Shown: positions 17,195-26,748 of the stretch, piece by piece
How the letters are laid out: each line of letters opens with the position of its first letter
Position numbering within the stretch: the stretch's first letter is position 1
DNA from: Clostridium sp.
Lineage (GTDB): Bacteria > Bacillota > Clostridia > Clostridiales > Clostridiaceae
Length of the DNA: 50,890 nt
Direction: 5' to 3'
Assembly (NCBI RefSeq): GCF_026168755.1
Contig: NZ_JAPFDR010000020.1
Coordinates: 1-50,890 of the forward strand
Position numbers and translations under genes: made by a program
The notes under the pieces: model-generated
Database searches by the model: none
What the model saw: only the letters and a program-made list of their open reading frames with translations
What the model was told of the DNA's origin: nothing

Positions 17195-18004
17195 ATGAAA
17201 AGTTTTAAAAGTAAACTTAAAGCTTTTACTTTATTTTTATTATTACTATTATGCAGTGTATATTACATACCTAATGCTAGCAGTAATTATCCAACTCCAA
17301 CCAATTTAAAATACATTAATGATTATACTAACACAATTAATAATGATTATAAGGAAAAAATTGTTTCAATAGGTAAAGAACTAGAAGATAAAACAGGTGC
17401 TCAAGCTATAATTGTAGTAATTAATTCTACTAATAATATTTCTATTGAAGATTATACTAATAAACTTTTCAGAGGTTGGGGAATAGGAAAAAGTGAAAAA
17501 GACAATGGTCTTCTTATATTATTAGCCATTAATGATAGGCAATACAGAGTTGAAGTAGGACGTGGACTTGAAGGTACTATTCCTGATGCTTTAAGCAATA
17601 GAGTTATGGAATCTTTAGCTAAACCAAGTTTTTCACAAGGAAATTATGGAGAAGGTCTTTTAAATAGCTATAGTAAACTTTGTGATTATATTGCTGAAGA
17701 ATATGGAGTTACATTAGATAAATCATTAAATATTGAACTGCCATCTCAAACACAATCAACCACATCTAACAATAAAAATTTAGGCTTTGTTGGAATTGGA
17801 TTTTTAGTTTTAATATTTTTAGATTTAATTTTTAATAGAGGTCGTATTATGTCAACACTATTACAATTACTATTTTGGAATAATTTCTTTAATGGTGGAA
17901 GACGTGGTGGTGGCGGATTTGGTGGTGGCCCTAGCTCTGGCGGGGGATTTGGCGGATTTGGTGGTGGCTCATCTAATGGTGGTGGCTCATCTGGAAATTG
18001 GTAG
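17195..18004 (+). CDS. TPM-domain (YgcG-like) membrane protein with Gly-rich tail
   Basis: A 269-residue protein. A signal peptide (FTLFLLLLLCSVYYIPNASS) precedes a TPM domain, about residues 35-165, with DKTGAQAIIVVIN, NGLLILLAINDRQYRVEVG and GLEGTIPDA. One membrane helix lies near residue 200. The protein ends in a repetitive Gly/Ser tail (GGGGFGGGPSSGGGFGGFGG), typical of this family. There is no good ribosome site in the five-base gap after lemA, so translation is likely coupled to lemA. The pair is closed by the terminator at 18015. Confidence 0.93.
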   Translation: MKSFKSKLKAFTLFLLLLLCSVYYIPNASSNYPTPTNLKYINDYTNTINNDYKEKIVSIGKELEDKTGAQAIIVVINSTNNISIEDYTNKLFRGWGIGKSEKDNGLLILLAINDRQYRVEVGRGLEGTIPDALSNRVMESLAKPSFSQGNYGEGLLNSYSKLCDYIAEEYGVTLDKSLNIELPSQTQSTTSNNKNLGFVGIGFLVLIFLDLIFNRGRIMSTLLQLLFWNNFFNGGRRGGGGFGGGPSSGGGFGGFGGGSSNGGGSSGNW

Positions 18005-18014
18005 ATAAATATAA

Positions 18015-18053
18015 AATAAAGTGTATCAAAATATAAATCTGATACACTTTATT
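18015..18053. terminator. Bidirectional terminator
   Basis: Fourteen-base perfect arms (18015-18028, 18040-18053), 11-base loop, T tract on the plus side and an A tract before it. Serves the lemA pair and, from the other side, the GH101 gene. Confidence 0.8.
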
Positions 18054-18069
18054 TTTCAATTATTAAAAT

Positions 18070-21000
18070 TTATTTCTTTTTCTTAAACATTACAGAACCA
18101 ATAGTTGCAATTATTGTACCAAATAATCCTACTGCAACTGATGAAGTTCCTCCTGTCTTTGGTAAATTAGAATTTCCTTTATTTCCATTGTTAGAATTTC
18201 CACTATTATTGTTATTAGAGTTACCATTATTGTTGTCACTGTTATTGCTTCCATCATTACCATTATTGTTACCTGAATCAGCTATAACTAATCCATCCAT
18301 TGCTTCCATTAATTCTTTTTCTGAATTAGAAACATCTTCAGCTGTAGCCTCTCCATTTTCCATTACAGTTTTAGCTTTAGCTAATTTATCTTCTAAAACC
18401 TTCCAAGATTTTTCAGTGTATTTACTTGAATCTAAACTTTCTGCTTTATTTATTAAATCTTGTAACTTATCTTTATTTGGTTTTAATCTTAATTCTAAGA
18501 ATGATCTTATTAATTGATCATAGCTCTTAGCAACATCTACTTCTAATGCATTTTTATCAGCTATAACTTCATTTGCTTTACCTAAAGCAACCTGTAATTT
18601 AGCCCAAGTACTATCTATATATTCACTAGCATCTAATTTGTTAATTTTATCTACTAATTGTTGTAATTGCTCTTTATTACCTTTTTCAAAAGATAACATT
18701 TGCATTACAGTGCTTAATCTATCAAATGCTTTATCTACTTGATCTTGAGTATATTTTCCACTTTCTAGTAAAGCTTTTGCTTCAGATAATGCAGCTTTAA
18801 ACTCTTCTGCAACTGCAGGCACAACATTTGAAAGTTCTTCATCTGTAATCTTATTAGCTTCTTCTATAGCAATTTCTAAATGCTGCTTGCATACATCTTC
18901 AACTGGTGGTGTTACTTCTCCTCCATCTTCAGAACCCTCACCAACCTTAATATTTATAGTATTAGAAGTAACTTTCTTATCATTAATTGATATATTAACT
19001 GCTAATGTAGTATTTCCATCCTTTAATCCAACTAACTTACCATCTTCAATCTTAGCAACTTCATTATTACCTACAACATACTCTATTTTTCCATCACCTA
19101 TATTAGCAGGAGCTCCATTATTCATTAAAGCCTTTATTGATAATAAAGATAAATCAATACTTTCATCTACACCTATTTCTGTAATAGATGATCCTAATGT
19201 TACCCTATCAATTACTGGATTTTCAATACTTTCATCAATTTCAACGACATAAATATCATCTAATATTAAATCTGCATATCCATTTCCCTTATCAATTGAA
19301 ATATAGTAATCATCATTGTTACCAGTAGTGAATGTTTTGCTCTTAGAGCTTGTCTTAGTATATTGTCCTTCTTCAACACCTGTAGCCTCAAGAGGTATAC
19401 TTACTAAAGTTCCTTCACTTCTTGATTTAATATTTACTGTGTAACCTGGTGTAGCATCTTTAAGTGAATATAAGAAGCCTAATTCATAAGTTTTATTTGG
19501 TTCTAACTTAAATGTTGAATCATCTGTTACTAGCATTTGACCTGTTTCACCAGCTTGTTGATTAGTCTTTAATGAGAATCTTCCATCAAGCACCCAAGTC
19601 ATTTTTTGTCTTCCAAGTAAATCCTTTTCTGCTAAGTGAGATCTATTTGAAGTGCCTCTTCCTGGTGCTAAGAAGAATGGTGTAATACCTTCATCTACAT
19701 TTTCAAAATCTTCATAGAATACATATCCATCCTTATTAGTATTACCTGGATGTTCCCAAATTCTGAAGTCATCTACTATTACATCACCTTCTCCAGCTTC
19801 TGCATTAAGATAAATATCTGCAGTAGTCACATTTTCTGGTACTGTAACTTCAATCTCCATTCTTTGGAAAGTATCTTCTAAATATTTATGACCTTCACCA
19901 GATCTAGCAAAAGCTTCTCTAGTAATTACATTAGTTAATTCCTCATCTCCACAGTTTACACCTAAAGTAACTTTTCTATTACCATCATTTTTAACCCATG
20001 CAGATATAGAATAAGTCTTGCCTGATTCTAAACCTTCAATCCTTTGTGATATACTACCTTGCTTATTAGATATTGATACAACATCATTACCAGCTCTTCT
20101 ACTTGCCTCTTCATTTACAAAAGAAATATGATCTGTATTTCCATCTTCAGAATCTTTTGTCCAAGTTTTCCACTCTTGAGAGTCAAATCCTGGGTCCTTT
20201 ATTTGTGATCCATATCCCCAATCATCAATTCTTTCTTCTGCTACCTCACCTTTTGTTACAAGGTATGGAGTACTTTGTTCAACATCTAATTGAACTTTAC
20301 CATTTACAACAGGAACTGATTTAACATGCTCTCTTCCAAGGTCAGTTAACTCATATACTTCAACTGTAGATAAGTTTTCCCATCCATCAGGTAACTCCCA
20401 TTCAGAAGATGTTCCAAGTGGATTCCAATGATAAATCTTTGTATCTTCTTCTTCATCAAAGTTCCATTCTAAGAATAACTTAGTCTTTCCTTCACCAATA
20501 GTGTTATATGAACTTTCTGGAGTAGTAGCTACTAACTTATCATTTTTATAGTAATTAATATTAGCACCTTCTCTAACTCCTACTAAGTTATCAGTAAATT
20601 TAACTTCGTCATCAGTTCTAGACATTATTTCAAAGTGTTGCATATATTTAGTAGGTAATACTTGGTTGTAGAATCTTTCTATACCATTTACTCCTTCAAT
20701 TGCATGATTATTACCCCATCCACTTGATAATAAATGCTTATTACCTTTTAAAATTGGATCTGATAAGAATCCATCCTTAGTACTATTTCTAATAAACCTT
20801 AATATTTCACTTGTACCACCTTTATTTGGATATGCAGGGTCTGCCCCCCAGTGAGTCCAAGTTACATGTTCTTCAAGAGGACTATGGAATTCTGTTGCAA
20901 CTTGATATCCTAAAGCATTTAACTTTTCACCAAGTTGGTGAGCATTCCATCCATTACCTGTATAAACGTCAACATATACCCAACCTAAATTAGGTAAATC

Positions 21001-23730
21001 TGCTTTTAACATATCTAATCTTCTGAATAATTCACCTGTAGTTAAATCTGCTCTTTGATCAACATAATAAGCTTGATCTAACCAGTTCCATCCTGGAGCG
21101 TTCGTATTTACTGAACCATTATCAGGATATTGGAATGCATCTAATTGATATTCTGTAGCATTTATATGAACACCAAACTTAGCATTATATTTAGCACCTT
21201 CTTCTATTAAGGTGTTGAAATCTTCAACTCCACCTTGTCTTATACCAATATGTCCGCCGTAATCTGGAATTGAGTCATCATGTCCTTCAGATTGATATCC
21301 TTTTTCAAGTACCATTTGTCCAAATCCATCTGTATAATTATATAGCTTCTTAACTGTATCTAAAGTTCTTAAGAATGGACTTTGAGTATATCCTATATTA
21401 AATGCAATATATGAAAGACTATTTTTTAAATCCTCAGCTCCTAATGGTGCTTCAGTTCTATTTCTATATTCAATTGCAGCATCTTGCCAGTTTATTGTTT
21501 TATCTTCATTCATATCTTTAGTAATATATGCTTCTGCCCATAAATTTTCTTCATGACTATAAAAATCTACATCTGATTCAGAATCTAAAACTTCTCTATA
21601 TGTCCAAGCGCCTGTTCCAATGCTTGTACTCTTATATCCATTTCTATTCTCAGTGTTTAAAAGTATTCTACTAGAGTATTCTATAACATTATTATTTAGT
21701 GACACAGCAAAATCATTATCATTAATAAATGCATAAGTCTTAGCTTTACTTGATGGATCTAAATCTTCAACAGTACTTATTTCATCAGAAATTTCATGCC
21801 AAGCTCCTGTTGATAATACAGCTGCAATAGCACCACCATTATCACTTCTTACTTCTGCAAAGCTTTGATTTGGTAATGATACTTTCTTAACTATAAACTC
21901 ACCAGTTTCTTCAATATTAGTTATCTCTAACCTTATTTTATTATCTTCTACAGACATAACAGCAGTTAATGTAACTCCAATTTCATCAATAGCCATTGTA
22001 TAAGTAGCTTTATTACCTTCTACAACACAATCAACTTTTGGAGTATAGTTTTTACCATTAAGATTAACTTTATTAGATCTTGTTTCTTGTCCAATTAATG
22101 TTGAACCATCATCTTTCCAATTATACTCAATAACTCTTGGGAAAGTATTATCTAACTTAACTGTCATTATATCAGATTCGATAGTTTTCTCTGTTACTTC
22201 CGGTAAATCTTCATCTGTTTCAGGAGTAATTTCATTAACTTTAACATTATCTAAAGTAACAGTCTTATTTCCAAACCATCCAACTAATCCTATCTTACCA
22301 GCTGTTGTTGGCAATTTATCTGATGTTGCACTACCTATAACTTCTCCATCAATAGATAATGTAATATTATTATCCTCAACTTCAAGTTTCATTTTATACG
22401 TTTTATTTGCTTCTAATTTCTTTGATCCTGGGAAAGAACCATAGGATTCAGTACCATTTGTACTTGCCTTCCATACCCAAGAACCTGCATCATAACAAAC
22501 AGCTCCCCAATTAGTTGCGTCTTTTACTCTAAACCCTAACCCTATTCTTCCATCATCACTACTTGTTGTAAATTCTGCTTCATATATAAAGTTTTTAACA
22601 TCTGGAGATGCCATATCTGCAGCTATTGATTTTGCATTCATACCAATTTTAACTACGCCATCTTCAACTGTTACTGCCCCACCACCAGATAAAGTTTTCC
22701 AGTCACCACTAGTTTCAGGAGTTTCAAAATCAGTTGAATATTCTATCTTTTCTCTAACTGTAACATTAGCTTTAGCTTTTGGTGTTCCTTCAGCAGCGCC
22801 TTTAATAGTACCTTCAACAACAAAATTACCTACTTCTGCATATTTAGATGGATCAATATAATCCCAAATTACAACTTCTTCACCTGTTGTACCATCAGAA
22901 TATGTTACATTAACTTTATATGGTAATTCCGGCTTGGTTTTTAATAATGTTGATATATTTAACTCTTCTACTTCTTGTATATCAGTTACAACCTCATTAT
23001 CAAGAGACTTAACTTTTAAATAGTCAACATTTATGCTCTTATTGTCAAACCAAGTTCTATATCCAAACTTACCAGCTTCTTGAGGGAAACCACCAATATC
23101 AACAGTACCATTAAATATTTCACTATCATCTACAGTTAAAGTTACATTATTTCTTTGCACTTTTACCTTCATTGTCACCCATTGGCCAGCTTCAATTGTT
23201 GGTCCTTCAATATCATCTTTCCACGCTGTTGGAGTTTCAATAAGCCATTTTCCTTGTGCAGTTTCCCCTCCATTGTATCCAATAAATCCATAATTATTAG
23301 CATCTTTTCCTCTAAATACAAGTCCAAACCTTCCAGCTGCCTTACCTTCTTCTGGATTAAGTTGAAATCTTACTTCAGCCTCAAAATCCTTTATGCTTGG
23401 ACTTTGATCTTCTAAAAATACTAATTTATTATCAGCAGTAGCATCTCTAGAAATTTCCAGATATCCTTTCTTTCCTTCTGTACCTGGTACATCATTATCC
23501 ATATTCTTATTAATACTTCCATTTCCTATTAAGTTTGTCCAAGATGTACTTGAAAAATCATCATACTCTTGGCTATAAGCATATTCTTCGGATGCCTTTT
23601 CTACAGCACTATTTTCCACTATCATAGTAGTGTTATTTTCAGCTAATGCTGATACTGGAATTTGTCCAACTGTTACTGCTGTTGCTATAATAAGAGCTAT
23701 TTTCCTATTCATTGATTTGTTTTTTATCAT
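18070..23730 (-). CDS. Endo-alpha-N-acetylgalactosaminidase, GH101, LPxTG-anchored
   Basis: A 1886-residue cell-wall-anchored glycosidase that should release the core-1 disaccharide Gal-beta-1,3-GalNAc from mucin-type O-glycans. Order: signal peptide (cleavage after VSALA, residue 30); LamG/jelly-roll module (about 50-245); Ig-like domain (about 250-325); a second jelly-roll (about 330-500); GH101 catalytic region (about 510-1140); two carbohydrate-binding-like modules (about 1145-1475); Ig-like domain (about 1480-1560); FIVAR-type helical repeats (about 1570-1800); Asn/Gly/Ser linker; LPKTG at 1856, hydrophobic helix and KKKK. By comparison with SpGH101, D921 (YVDVYTGNG) is the nucleophile and E947 (VATEFH) the acid/base. 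The loop between them is about six residues shorter than in the pneumococcal enzyme. No sortase gene is in the window. Monocistronic. Confidence 0.95.
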   Translation of the reverse strand: MIKNKSMNRKIALIIATAVTVGQIPVSALAENNTTMIVENSAVEKASEEYAYSQEYDDFSSTSWTNLIGNGSINKNMDNDVPGTEGKKGYLEISRDATADNKLVFLEDQSPSIKDFEAEVRFQLNPEEGKAAGRFGLVFRGKDANNYGFIGYNGGETAQGKWLIETPTAWKDDIEGPTIEAGQWVTMKVKVQRNNVTLTVDDSEIFNGTVDIGGFPQEAGKFGYRTWFDNKSINVDYLKVKSLDNEVVTDIQEVEELNISTLLKTKPELPYKVNVTYSDGTTGEEVVIWDYIDPSKYAEVGNFVVEGTIKGAAEGTPKAKANVTVREKIEYSTDFETPETSGDWKTLSGGGAVTVEDGVVKIGMNAKSIAADMASPDVKNFIYEAEFTTSSDDGRIGLGFRVKDATNWGAVCYDAGSWVWKASTNGTESYGSFPGSKKLEANKTYKMKLEVEDNNITLSIDGEVIGSATSDKLPTTAGKIGLVGWFGNKTVTLDNVKVNEITPETDEDLPEVTEKTIESDIMTVKLDNTFPRVIEYNWKDDGSTLIGQETRSNKVNLNGKNYTPKVDCVVEGNKATYTMAIDEIGVTLTAVMSVEDNKIRLEITNIEETGEFIVKKVSLPNQSFAEVRSDNGGAIAAVLSTGAWHEISDEISTVEDLDPSSKAKTYAFINDNDFAVSLNNNVIEYSSRILLNTENRNGYKSTSIGTGAWTYREVLDSESDVDFYSHEENLWAEAYITKDMNEDKTINWQDAAIEYRNRTEAPLGAEDLKNSLSYIAFNIGYTQSPFLRTLDTVKKLYNYTDGFGQMVLEKGYQSEGHDDSIPDYGGHIGIRQGGVEDFNTLIEEGAKYNAKFGVHINATEYQLDAFQYPDNGSVNTNAPGWNWLDQAYYVDQRADLTTGELFRRLDMLKADLPNLGWVYVDVYTGNGWNAHQLGEKLNALGYQVATEFHSPLEEHVTWTHWGADPAYPNKGGTSEILRFIRNSTKDGFLSDPILKGNKHLLSSGWGNNHAIEGVNGIERFYNQVLPTKYMQHFEIMSRTDDEVKFTDNLVGVREGANINYYKNDKLVATTPESSYNTIGEGKTKLFLEWNFDEEEDTKIYHWNPLGTSSEWELPDGWENLSTVEVYELTDLGREHVKSVPVVNGKVQLDVEQSTPYLVTKGEVAEERIDDWGYGSQIKDPGFDSQEWKTWTKDSEDGNTDHISFVNEEASRRAGNDVVSISNKQGSISQRIEGLESGKTYSISAWVKNDGNRKVTLGVNCGDEELTNVITREAFARSGEGHKYLEDTFQRMEIEVTVPENVTTADIYLNAEAGEGDVIVDDFRIWEHPGNTNKDGYVFYEDFENVDEGITPFFLAPGRGTSNRSHLAEKDLLGRQKMTWVLDGRFSLKTNQQAGETGQMLVTDDSTFKLEPNKTYELGFLYSLKDATPGYTVNIKSRSEGTLVSIPLEATGVEEGQYTKTSSKSKTFTTGNNDDYYISIDKGNGYADLILDDIYVVEIDESIENPVIDRVTLGSSITEIGVDESIDLSLLSIKALMNNGAPANIGDGKIEYVVGNNEVAKIEDGKLVGLKDGNTTLAVNISINDKKVTSNTINIKVGEGSEDGGEVTPPVEDVCKQHLEIAIEEANKITDEELSNVVPAVAEEFKAALSEAKALLESGKYTQDQVDKAFDRLSTVMQMLSFEKGNKEQLQQLVDKINKLDASEYIDSTWAKLQVALGKANEVIADKNALEVDVAKSYDQLIRSFLELRLKPNKDKLQDLINKAESLDSSKYTEKSWKVLEDKLAKAKTVMENGEATAEDVSNSEKELMEAMDGLVIADSGNNNGNDGSNNSDNNNGNSNNNNSGNSNNGNKGNSNLPKTGGTSSVAVGLFGTIIATIGSVMFKKKK

Positions 23731-23913
23731 TAATGATACCTCCCCTATTTAATTAATATCTTTTAATATAAAACTCAACACTCTGTATACCTTTACACTA
23801 TATATTTATATTTTAATATATTTTTCTATTATTTTCCTTATTCAAATTGTTAATTTATATAAGTATCTTGCTAAATTTAACTATTTTTACTAATTTATCA
23901 TTTAAATTAAAAT

Positions 23914-23951
23914 AAAAAGATGTCCTGAATTAAAATTTAAGACATCTTTTT
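23914..23951 (-). terminator. Intrinsic terminator of the thioredoxin gene
   Basis: AAAAAGATGTC (23914-23924) pairs with GACATCTTTTT (23941-23951); T tract on the minus strand after the stem. Confidence 0.75.
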
Positions 23952-23979
23952 AGATAATAAAAAACATTTTTATATTTTA

Positions 23980-24285
23980 TTATTTACCTTTTTCTATTAA
24001 CTCTTGTATTGTTTTCTTAGGACTAAATCCAATAATTCGATTCAAAAATTGTCCATTCTTTAATAATATTAATGTAGGTATTGATTGTATTTGATAATAA
24101 TTTGCTAAAAATCTTGAATCATCAATATTCACTTTAATAATTTTTACATTTTCATCTTCTTCATTTATTTGTTCTAATATTGGTGAAAGCATTTTACATG
24201 GTCCACACCATTCTGCATAAAAATCTACCAAAACTAATCCTTCATTTATTTCATTAATAAACTCTGATTCTTTAATAACTTTCAT
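23980..24285 (-). CDS. trxA: Thioredoxin
   Basis: A 101-residue thioredoxin fold with the redox motif WCGPCK (C27, C30) in VDFYAEWCGPC, the cis-Pro segment SIPTLILLKNG and the C-terminal helix. It reduces protein disulfides in the cytoplasm. AGGAGAG precedes the ATG. No thioredoxin reductase gene is next to it, so it is probably one of several thioredoxins. The symbol is by family; orthology to a particular copy is not tested. Confidence 0.92.
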   Translation of the reverse strand: MKVIKESEFINEINEGLVLVDFYAEWCGPCKMLSPILEQINEEDENVKIIKVNIDDSRFLANYYQIQSIPTLILLKNGQFLNRIIGFSPKKTIQELIEKGK

Positions 24286-24311
24286 TTTAATTCTCTCCTA
24301 TAATTTATAAA

Positions 24312-24345
24312 AAAGACAATTCTAAACTATTATTTTTTTGTCTTT
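24312..24345 (-). terminator. Weak hairpin after the HNH gene
   Basis: AAAGACAA (24312-24319) pairs with TTGTCTTT (24338-24345), loop 18 bases, then TTTTATAAA on the minus strand. Weak but well placed upstream of trxA. Confidence 0.4.
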
Positions 24346-24425
24346 ACTAAAATTATATTCAATAAACTAGCTATTGTTGCCCTTGAAAACTACTACATAT
24401 GACTTTATCACATATAATCTTTATT

Positions 24426-24722
24426 TTATCCTTTTTTTCTTACTGCCCGTGACTTTTTTATAGTTATATCTTTAGTTGGAGGCTGATTTCTAATATATCT
24501 CAAATATCTTGAGACTCTTTCATCCCTCTCTAAAGCTGATATTGTATTTAACCTCATGGCAAGCTCTTTATTAGTGTATAAAGCATGAATTTGCTTATGG
24601 CAATCTTGACATAGCAATGCCACAGGCAATTTTCCTCCTCCCACTTCTTTAGGTACTAGATGGTGCTCAGTAATTTTAATAATTCCTTCGCGTTTACATA
24701 ACTCACAAATATAATCCTTCAC
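24426..24722 (-). CDS. Small HNH endonuclease-fold protein (YisB-like)
   Basis: A 98-residue protein with a compact HNH zinc fold: CELCKR, then EHHLVPKEVGGG (the first His pair), and CQDCHKQIHALY supplying the second CxxC and the last His. The N-terminal HNH part covers residues 1-55; the rest is a basic helical tail ending KKSRAVRKKG. It resembles the stand-alone YisB-type proteins of Firmicutes, whose function is not established. The GTG start at 24722 is preceded by AGGTGAT. It is not linked to phage genes here. Confidence 0.8.
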   Translation of the reverse strand: MKDYICELCKREGIIKITEHHLVPKEVGGGKLPVALLCQDCHKQIHALYTNKELAMRLNTISALERDERVSRYLRYIRNQPPTKDITIKKSRAVRKKG

Positions 24723-24811
24723 TATAAAATCACCTACATATTACTAATAATTATATTGAATAAATACTTCTAAATATATTTTATACTTTTTTCTATAACT
24801 TATAATCTATA

Positions 24812-25639
24812 TTAAATTTTATTTATCCACTGACACGCTAAATTAAACCAAGTAGCCAGATGCTCATCTATGTGTTCATTTCTCCCACTCATAGCAGTAC
24901 TCTCTTCACAAAGTGCCATTCCATGTCCTCCATTTGGATATACATGAAGTTCGAAAGGAACTTTATTTTTAGCTAAGGAACTTGCAAATAATAGTGAATT
25001 TTCAACTGGGACTGTAGTATCAGTAAATGTATGCCATAAAAATGTTTTAGGTGTATCTTTAGATACCAAATTTTCTAAAGATAACTTATATCTATTTTTT
25101 TCACTTTCCTCTTCCCCAAGCAAATTATCAAAAGACCCCTTGTGAGCAAAATCTCCAGCAGTTATAACTGGATAACATAATATCATACCATTAGGTTTTA
25201 TATTTTCTTTGTTTATCTCTAACTCTTTTTCTATAAATTCATTATTCCAAAGTACCCCTAAACTTCCAGCTAAATGTCCTCCTGCTGAAAATCCGCATAC
25301 AATAACTTTTTCTTTATCTACATTCCACTCATTTTCTTTTTTACGTACATAATTAAATGTTTCTGCTAACTCTAACAATGCATTAGGATATCTTGCTGGT
25401 GCAACACTATATCTAAGTACAATTGCATTAAAGCCTTGCGCCATAAACTTTAAAGCTATAGGTTCTGCCTCTCTATCTGAAGTAAATCCATATCCACCGC
25501 CTGGGCAAATTACTATAGTTTCTCTTTTTCTATTAATATTAATTTCTTCACTATTCTCTGGAATATATGCACTTATAACGGCTTTACTTTCTCTTAAATT
25601 ATTACATATATCACTTATTTTTATCTTCTCATAAATCAT
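24812..25639 (-). CDS. Alpha/beta-hydrolase, esterase/lipase (BD-FAE/HSL-like)
   Basis: A 275-residue serine esterase. VICPGGGYGFTSDREAEP is the oxyanion-hole segment, GFSAGGHLAG the nucleophile elbow with S118, D207 (TDTTVP) the acid and H239 (NGGHGMAL) the base. There is no signal peptide, so it is cytoplasmic. Related enzymes deacetylate sugars or xylan fragments, which could fit processing of host or plant glycans taken up by the cell, but the substrate is not indicated by context. GGGAGAG precedes the ATG. Confidence 0.9.
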   Translation of the reverse strand: MIYEKIKISDICNNLRESKAVISAYIPENSEEININRKRETIVICPGGGYGFTSDREAEPIALKFMAQGFNAIVLRYSVAPARYPNALLELAETFNYVRKKENEWNVDKEKVIVCGFSAGGHLAGSLGVLWNNEFIEKELEINKENIKPNGMILCYPVITAGDFAHKGSFDNLLGEEESEKNRYKLSLENLVSKDTPKTFLWHTFTDTTVPVENSLLFASSLAKNKVPFELHVYPNGGHGMALCEESTAMSGRNEHIDEHLATWFNLACQWINKI

Positions 25640-25843
25640 TTCTTTCTCTCCCTATATAAAAAATAAACTTCAAATATTATTTTAATGATATTATTTTATT
25701 TATACAACTTTCTATATTAGTGACATTATACATTAAATTATTTAGAAACAAACGGCCTTATTTTTCCCATTAATTGTATTATATCCATTTTTATGTTATT
25801 ATTTCCTTATAATATCTTATTTAAAATAAGGGGGAAAAGTTAT

Positions 25844-26266
25844 ATGGAAAATAAAAAGCTTGGCGGGGGAATATTAACCATATCAATAATTTATCTAGTA
25901 TTTTTAGCCTTTGGACTTATCGGAAGCATTATCAGCCTTTCAACTTTGGATGAAATTAACTCTTTAATATCTCAAATGGGAGGAGTACAACTTACATCTA
26001 CCGAATTAATTGTTAGTATTATTTTAACCTTAATTTTATTAGTTGGAATAATTTTAATTTTGCTAAAAAAGCAAATTGGAATTTATACTTTTTTCACTGT
26101 AGAAATAATAAATATTATCTATTCTTTAATAATGAATGGTTTAAGCATATCTATTTTAATTTCAACATTAGTAGGATTAATATTACCTGGTTTACTTGCA
26201 TACTTTATATATAAAAAGAAAGAATTATTTGGATTTGAAAGTAAAGAAAATAATTTAGATGCTTAA
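25844..26266 (+). CDS. Four-helix membrane protein, unknown
   Basis: A 140-residue hydrophobic protein. The start MENKKLGGGILTISIIYL is chosen at 25844 because GGGGGAAAAG lies immediately upstream. Four membrane helices are visible (residues about 8-32, 55-77, 80-102, 108-128), with a short polar loop after the first and a charged tail (YKKKELFGFESKENN). I do not recognise a named family. It is monocistronic, divergent from the esterase gene, and followed by a good terminator. Confidence 0.75.
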   Translation: MENKKLGGGILTISIIYLVFLAFGLIGSIISLSTLDEINSLISQMGGVQLTSTELIVSIILTLILLVGIILILLKKQIGIYTFFTVEIINIIYSLIMNGLSISILISTLVGLILPGLLAYFIYKKKELFGFESKENNLDA

Positions 26267-26274
26267 TAAATATA

Positions 26275-26312
26275 AAAAATAAGGAGGCTGAAATAATAGC
26301 TTCCTTATTTTT
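26275..26312 (+). terminator. Intrinsic terminator of the membrane-protein gene
   Basis: Fifteen-base arms (26275-26289, 26298-26312), one G.U position, T-rich 3' arm. Confidence 0.75.
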
Positions 26313-26316
26313 ATAT

Positions 26317-26499
26317 CTAATTATATATAGCCTTTATTGGATCTAATTTAGAAGTCTTATATGTTTGAATAAAATAAGTTAGAGCTTATGTTAACTCACC
26401 ATTAGCTCCACCTAATTGCTCTTGCATTATATCAGCATATGTTGAATTAGGTCTCTCAACTTTAACTTCGCGAATTAAATGTTTCTCATGTTTAAACAT
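26317..26499 (-). pseudogene. Manganese catalase family, 5' remnant with in-frame stop
   Basis: The minus strand opens with MFKHEKHLIREVKVERPNST and LGGANGELT, the N-terminus of the di-manganese catalase family. A TAA then interrupts it, and the frame resumes as ALTYFIQTYKTSKLD before ending at a second stop after about 60 codons. The rest of the gene, including the remaining metal-binding helices, is absent. The terminator of the neighbouring gene abuts the break. It is a decayed oxidative-stress gene. Confidence 0.65.
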
Positions 26500-26660
26500 A
26501 ATCTAACCTATTTCTTTCTAATATTTAACTTAGTTATAAAAGTTCCTTATTAGTTTTTCTCACTTTATTAATGTTATGCTAATTCTATTCTAATTTTTTA
26601 TACTTTCATACCTTTAATTTCTTGATAAAAATAAGCATCATGTTAAATGCTTTCTAAAAT

Positions 26661-26713
26661 AAAATAAGACTTTAATAAGCTTTTATTTTACTTGCTTATT
26701 AAAGTCTTATTTT
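26661..26713. terminator. Strong terminator, 20-bp perfect stem, after the parA-like gene
   Basis: Twenty-base perfect arms (26661-26680, 26694-26713) with a 13-base loop and T/A tracts on both sides. Confidence 0.85.
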
Positions 26714-26748
26714 TTATATTCACCTACAGCAGGTTTTAAAACTTTTCT

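Noticed and set aside
18188..18517. Open frame on the plus strand within the GH101 gene, and several more inside the YhgE genes
   Set aside because: They are antisense shadows of Asn/Ser-rich coding sequence: rich in Leu/Ser, without ribosome sites, and lying entirely within well-supported genes.
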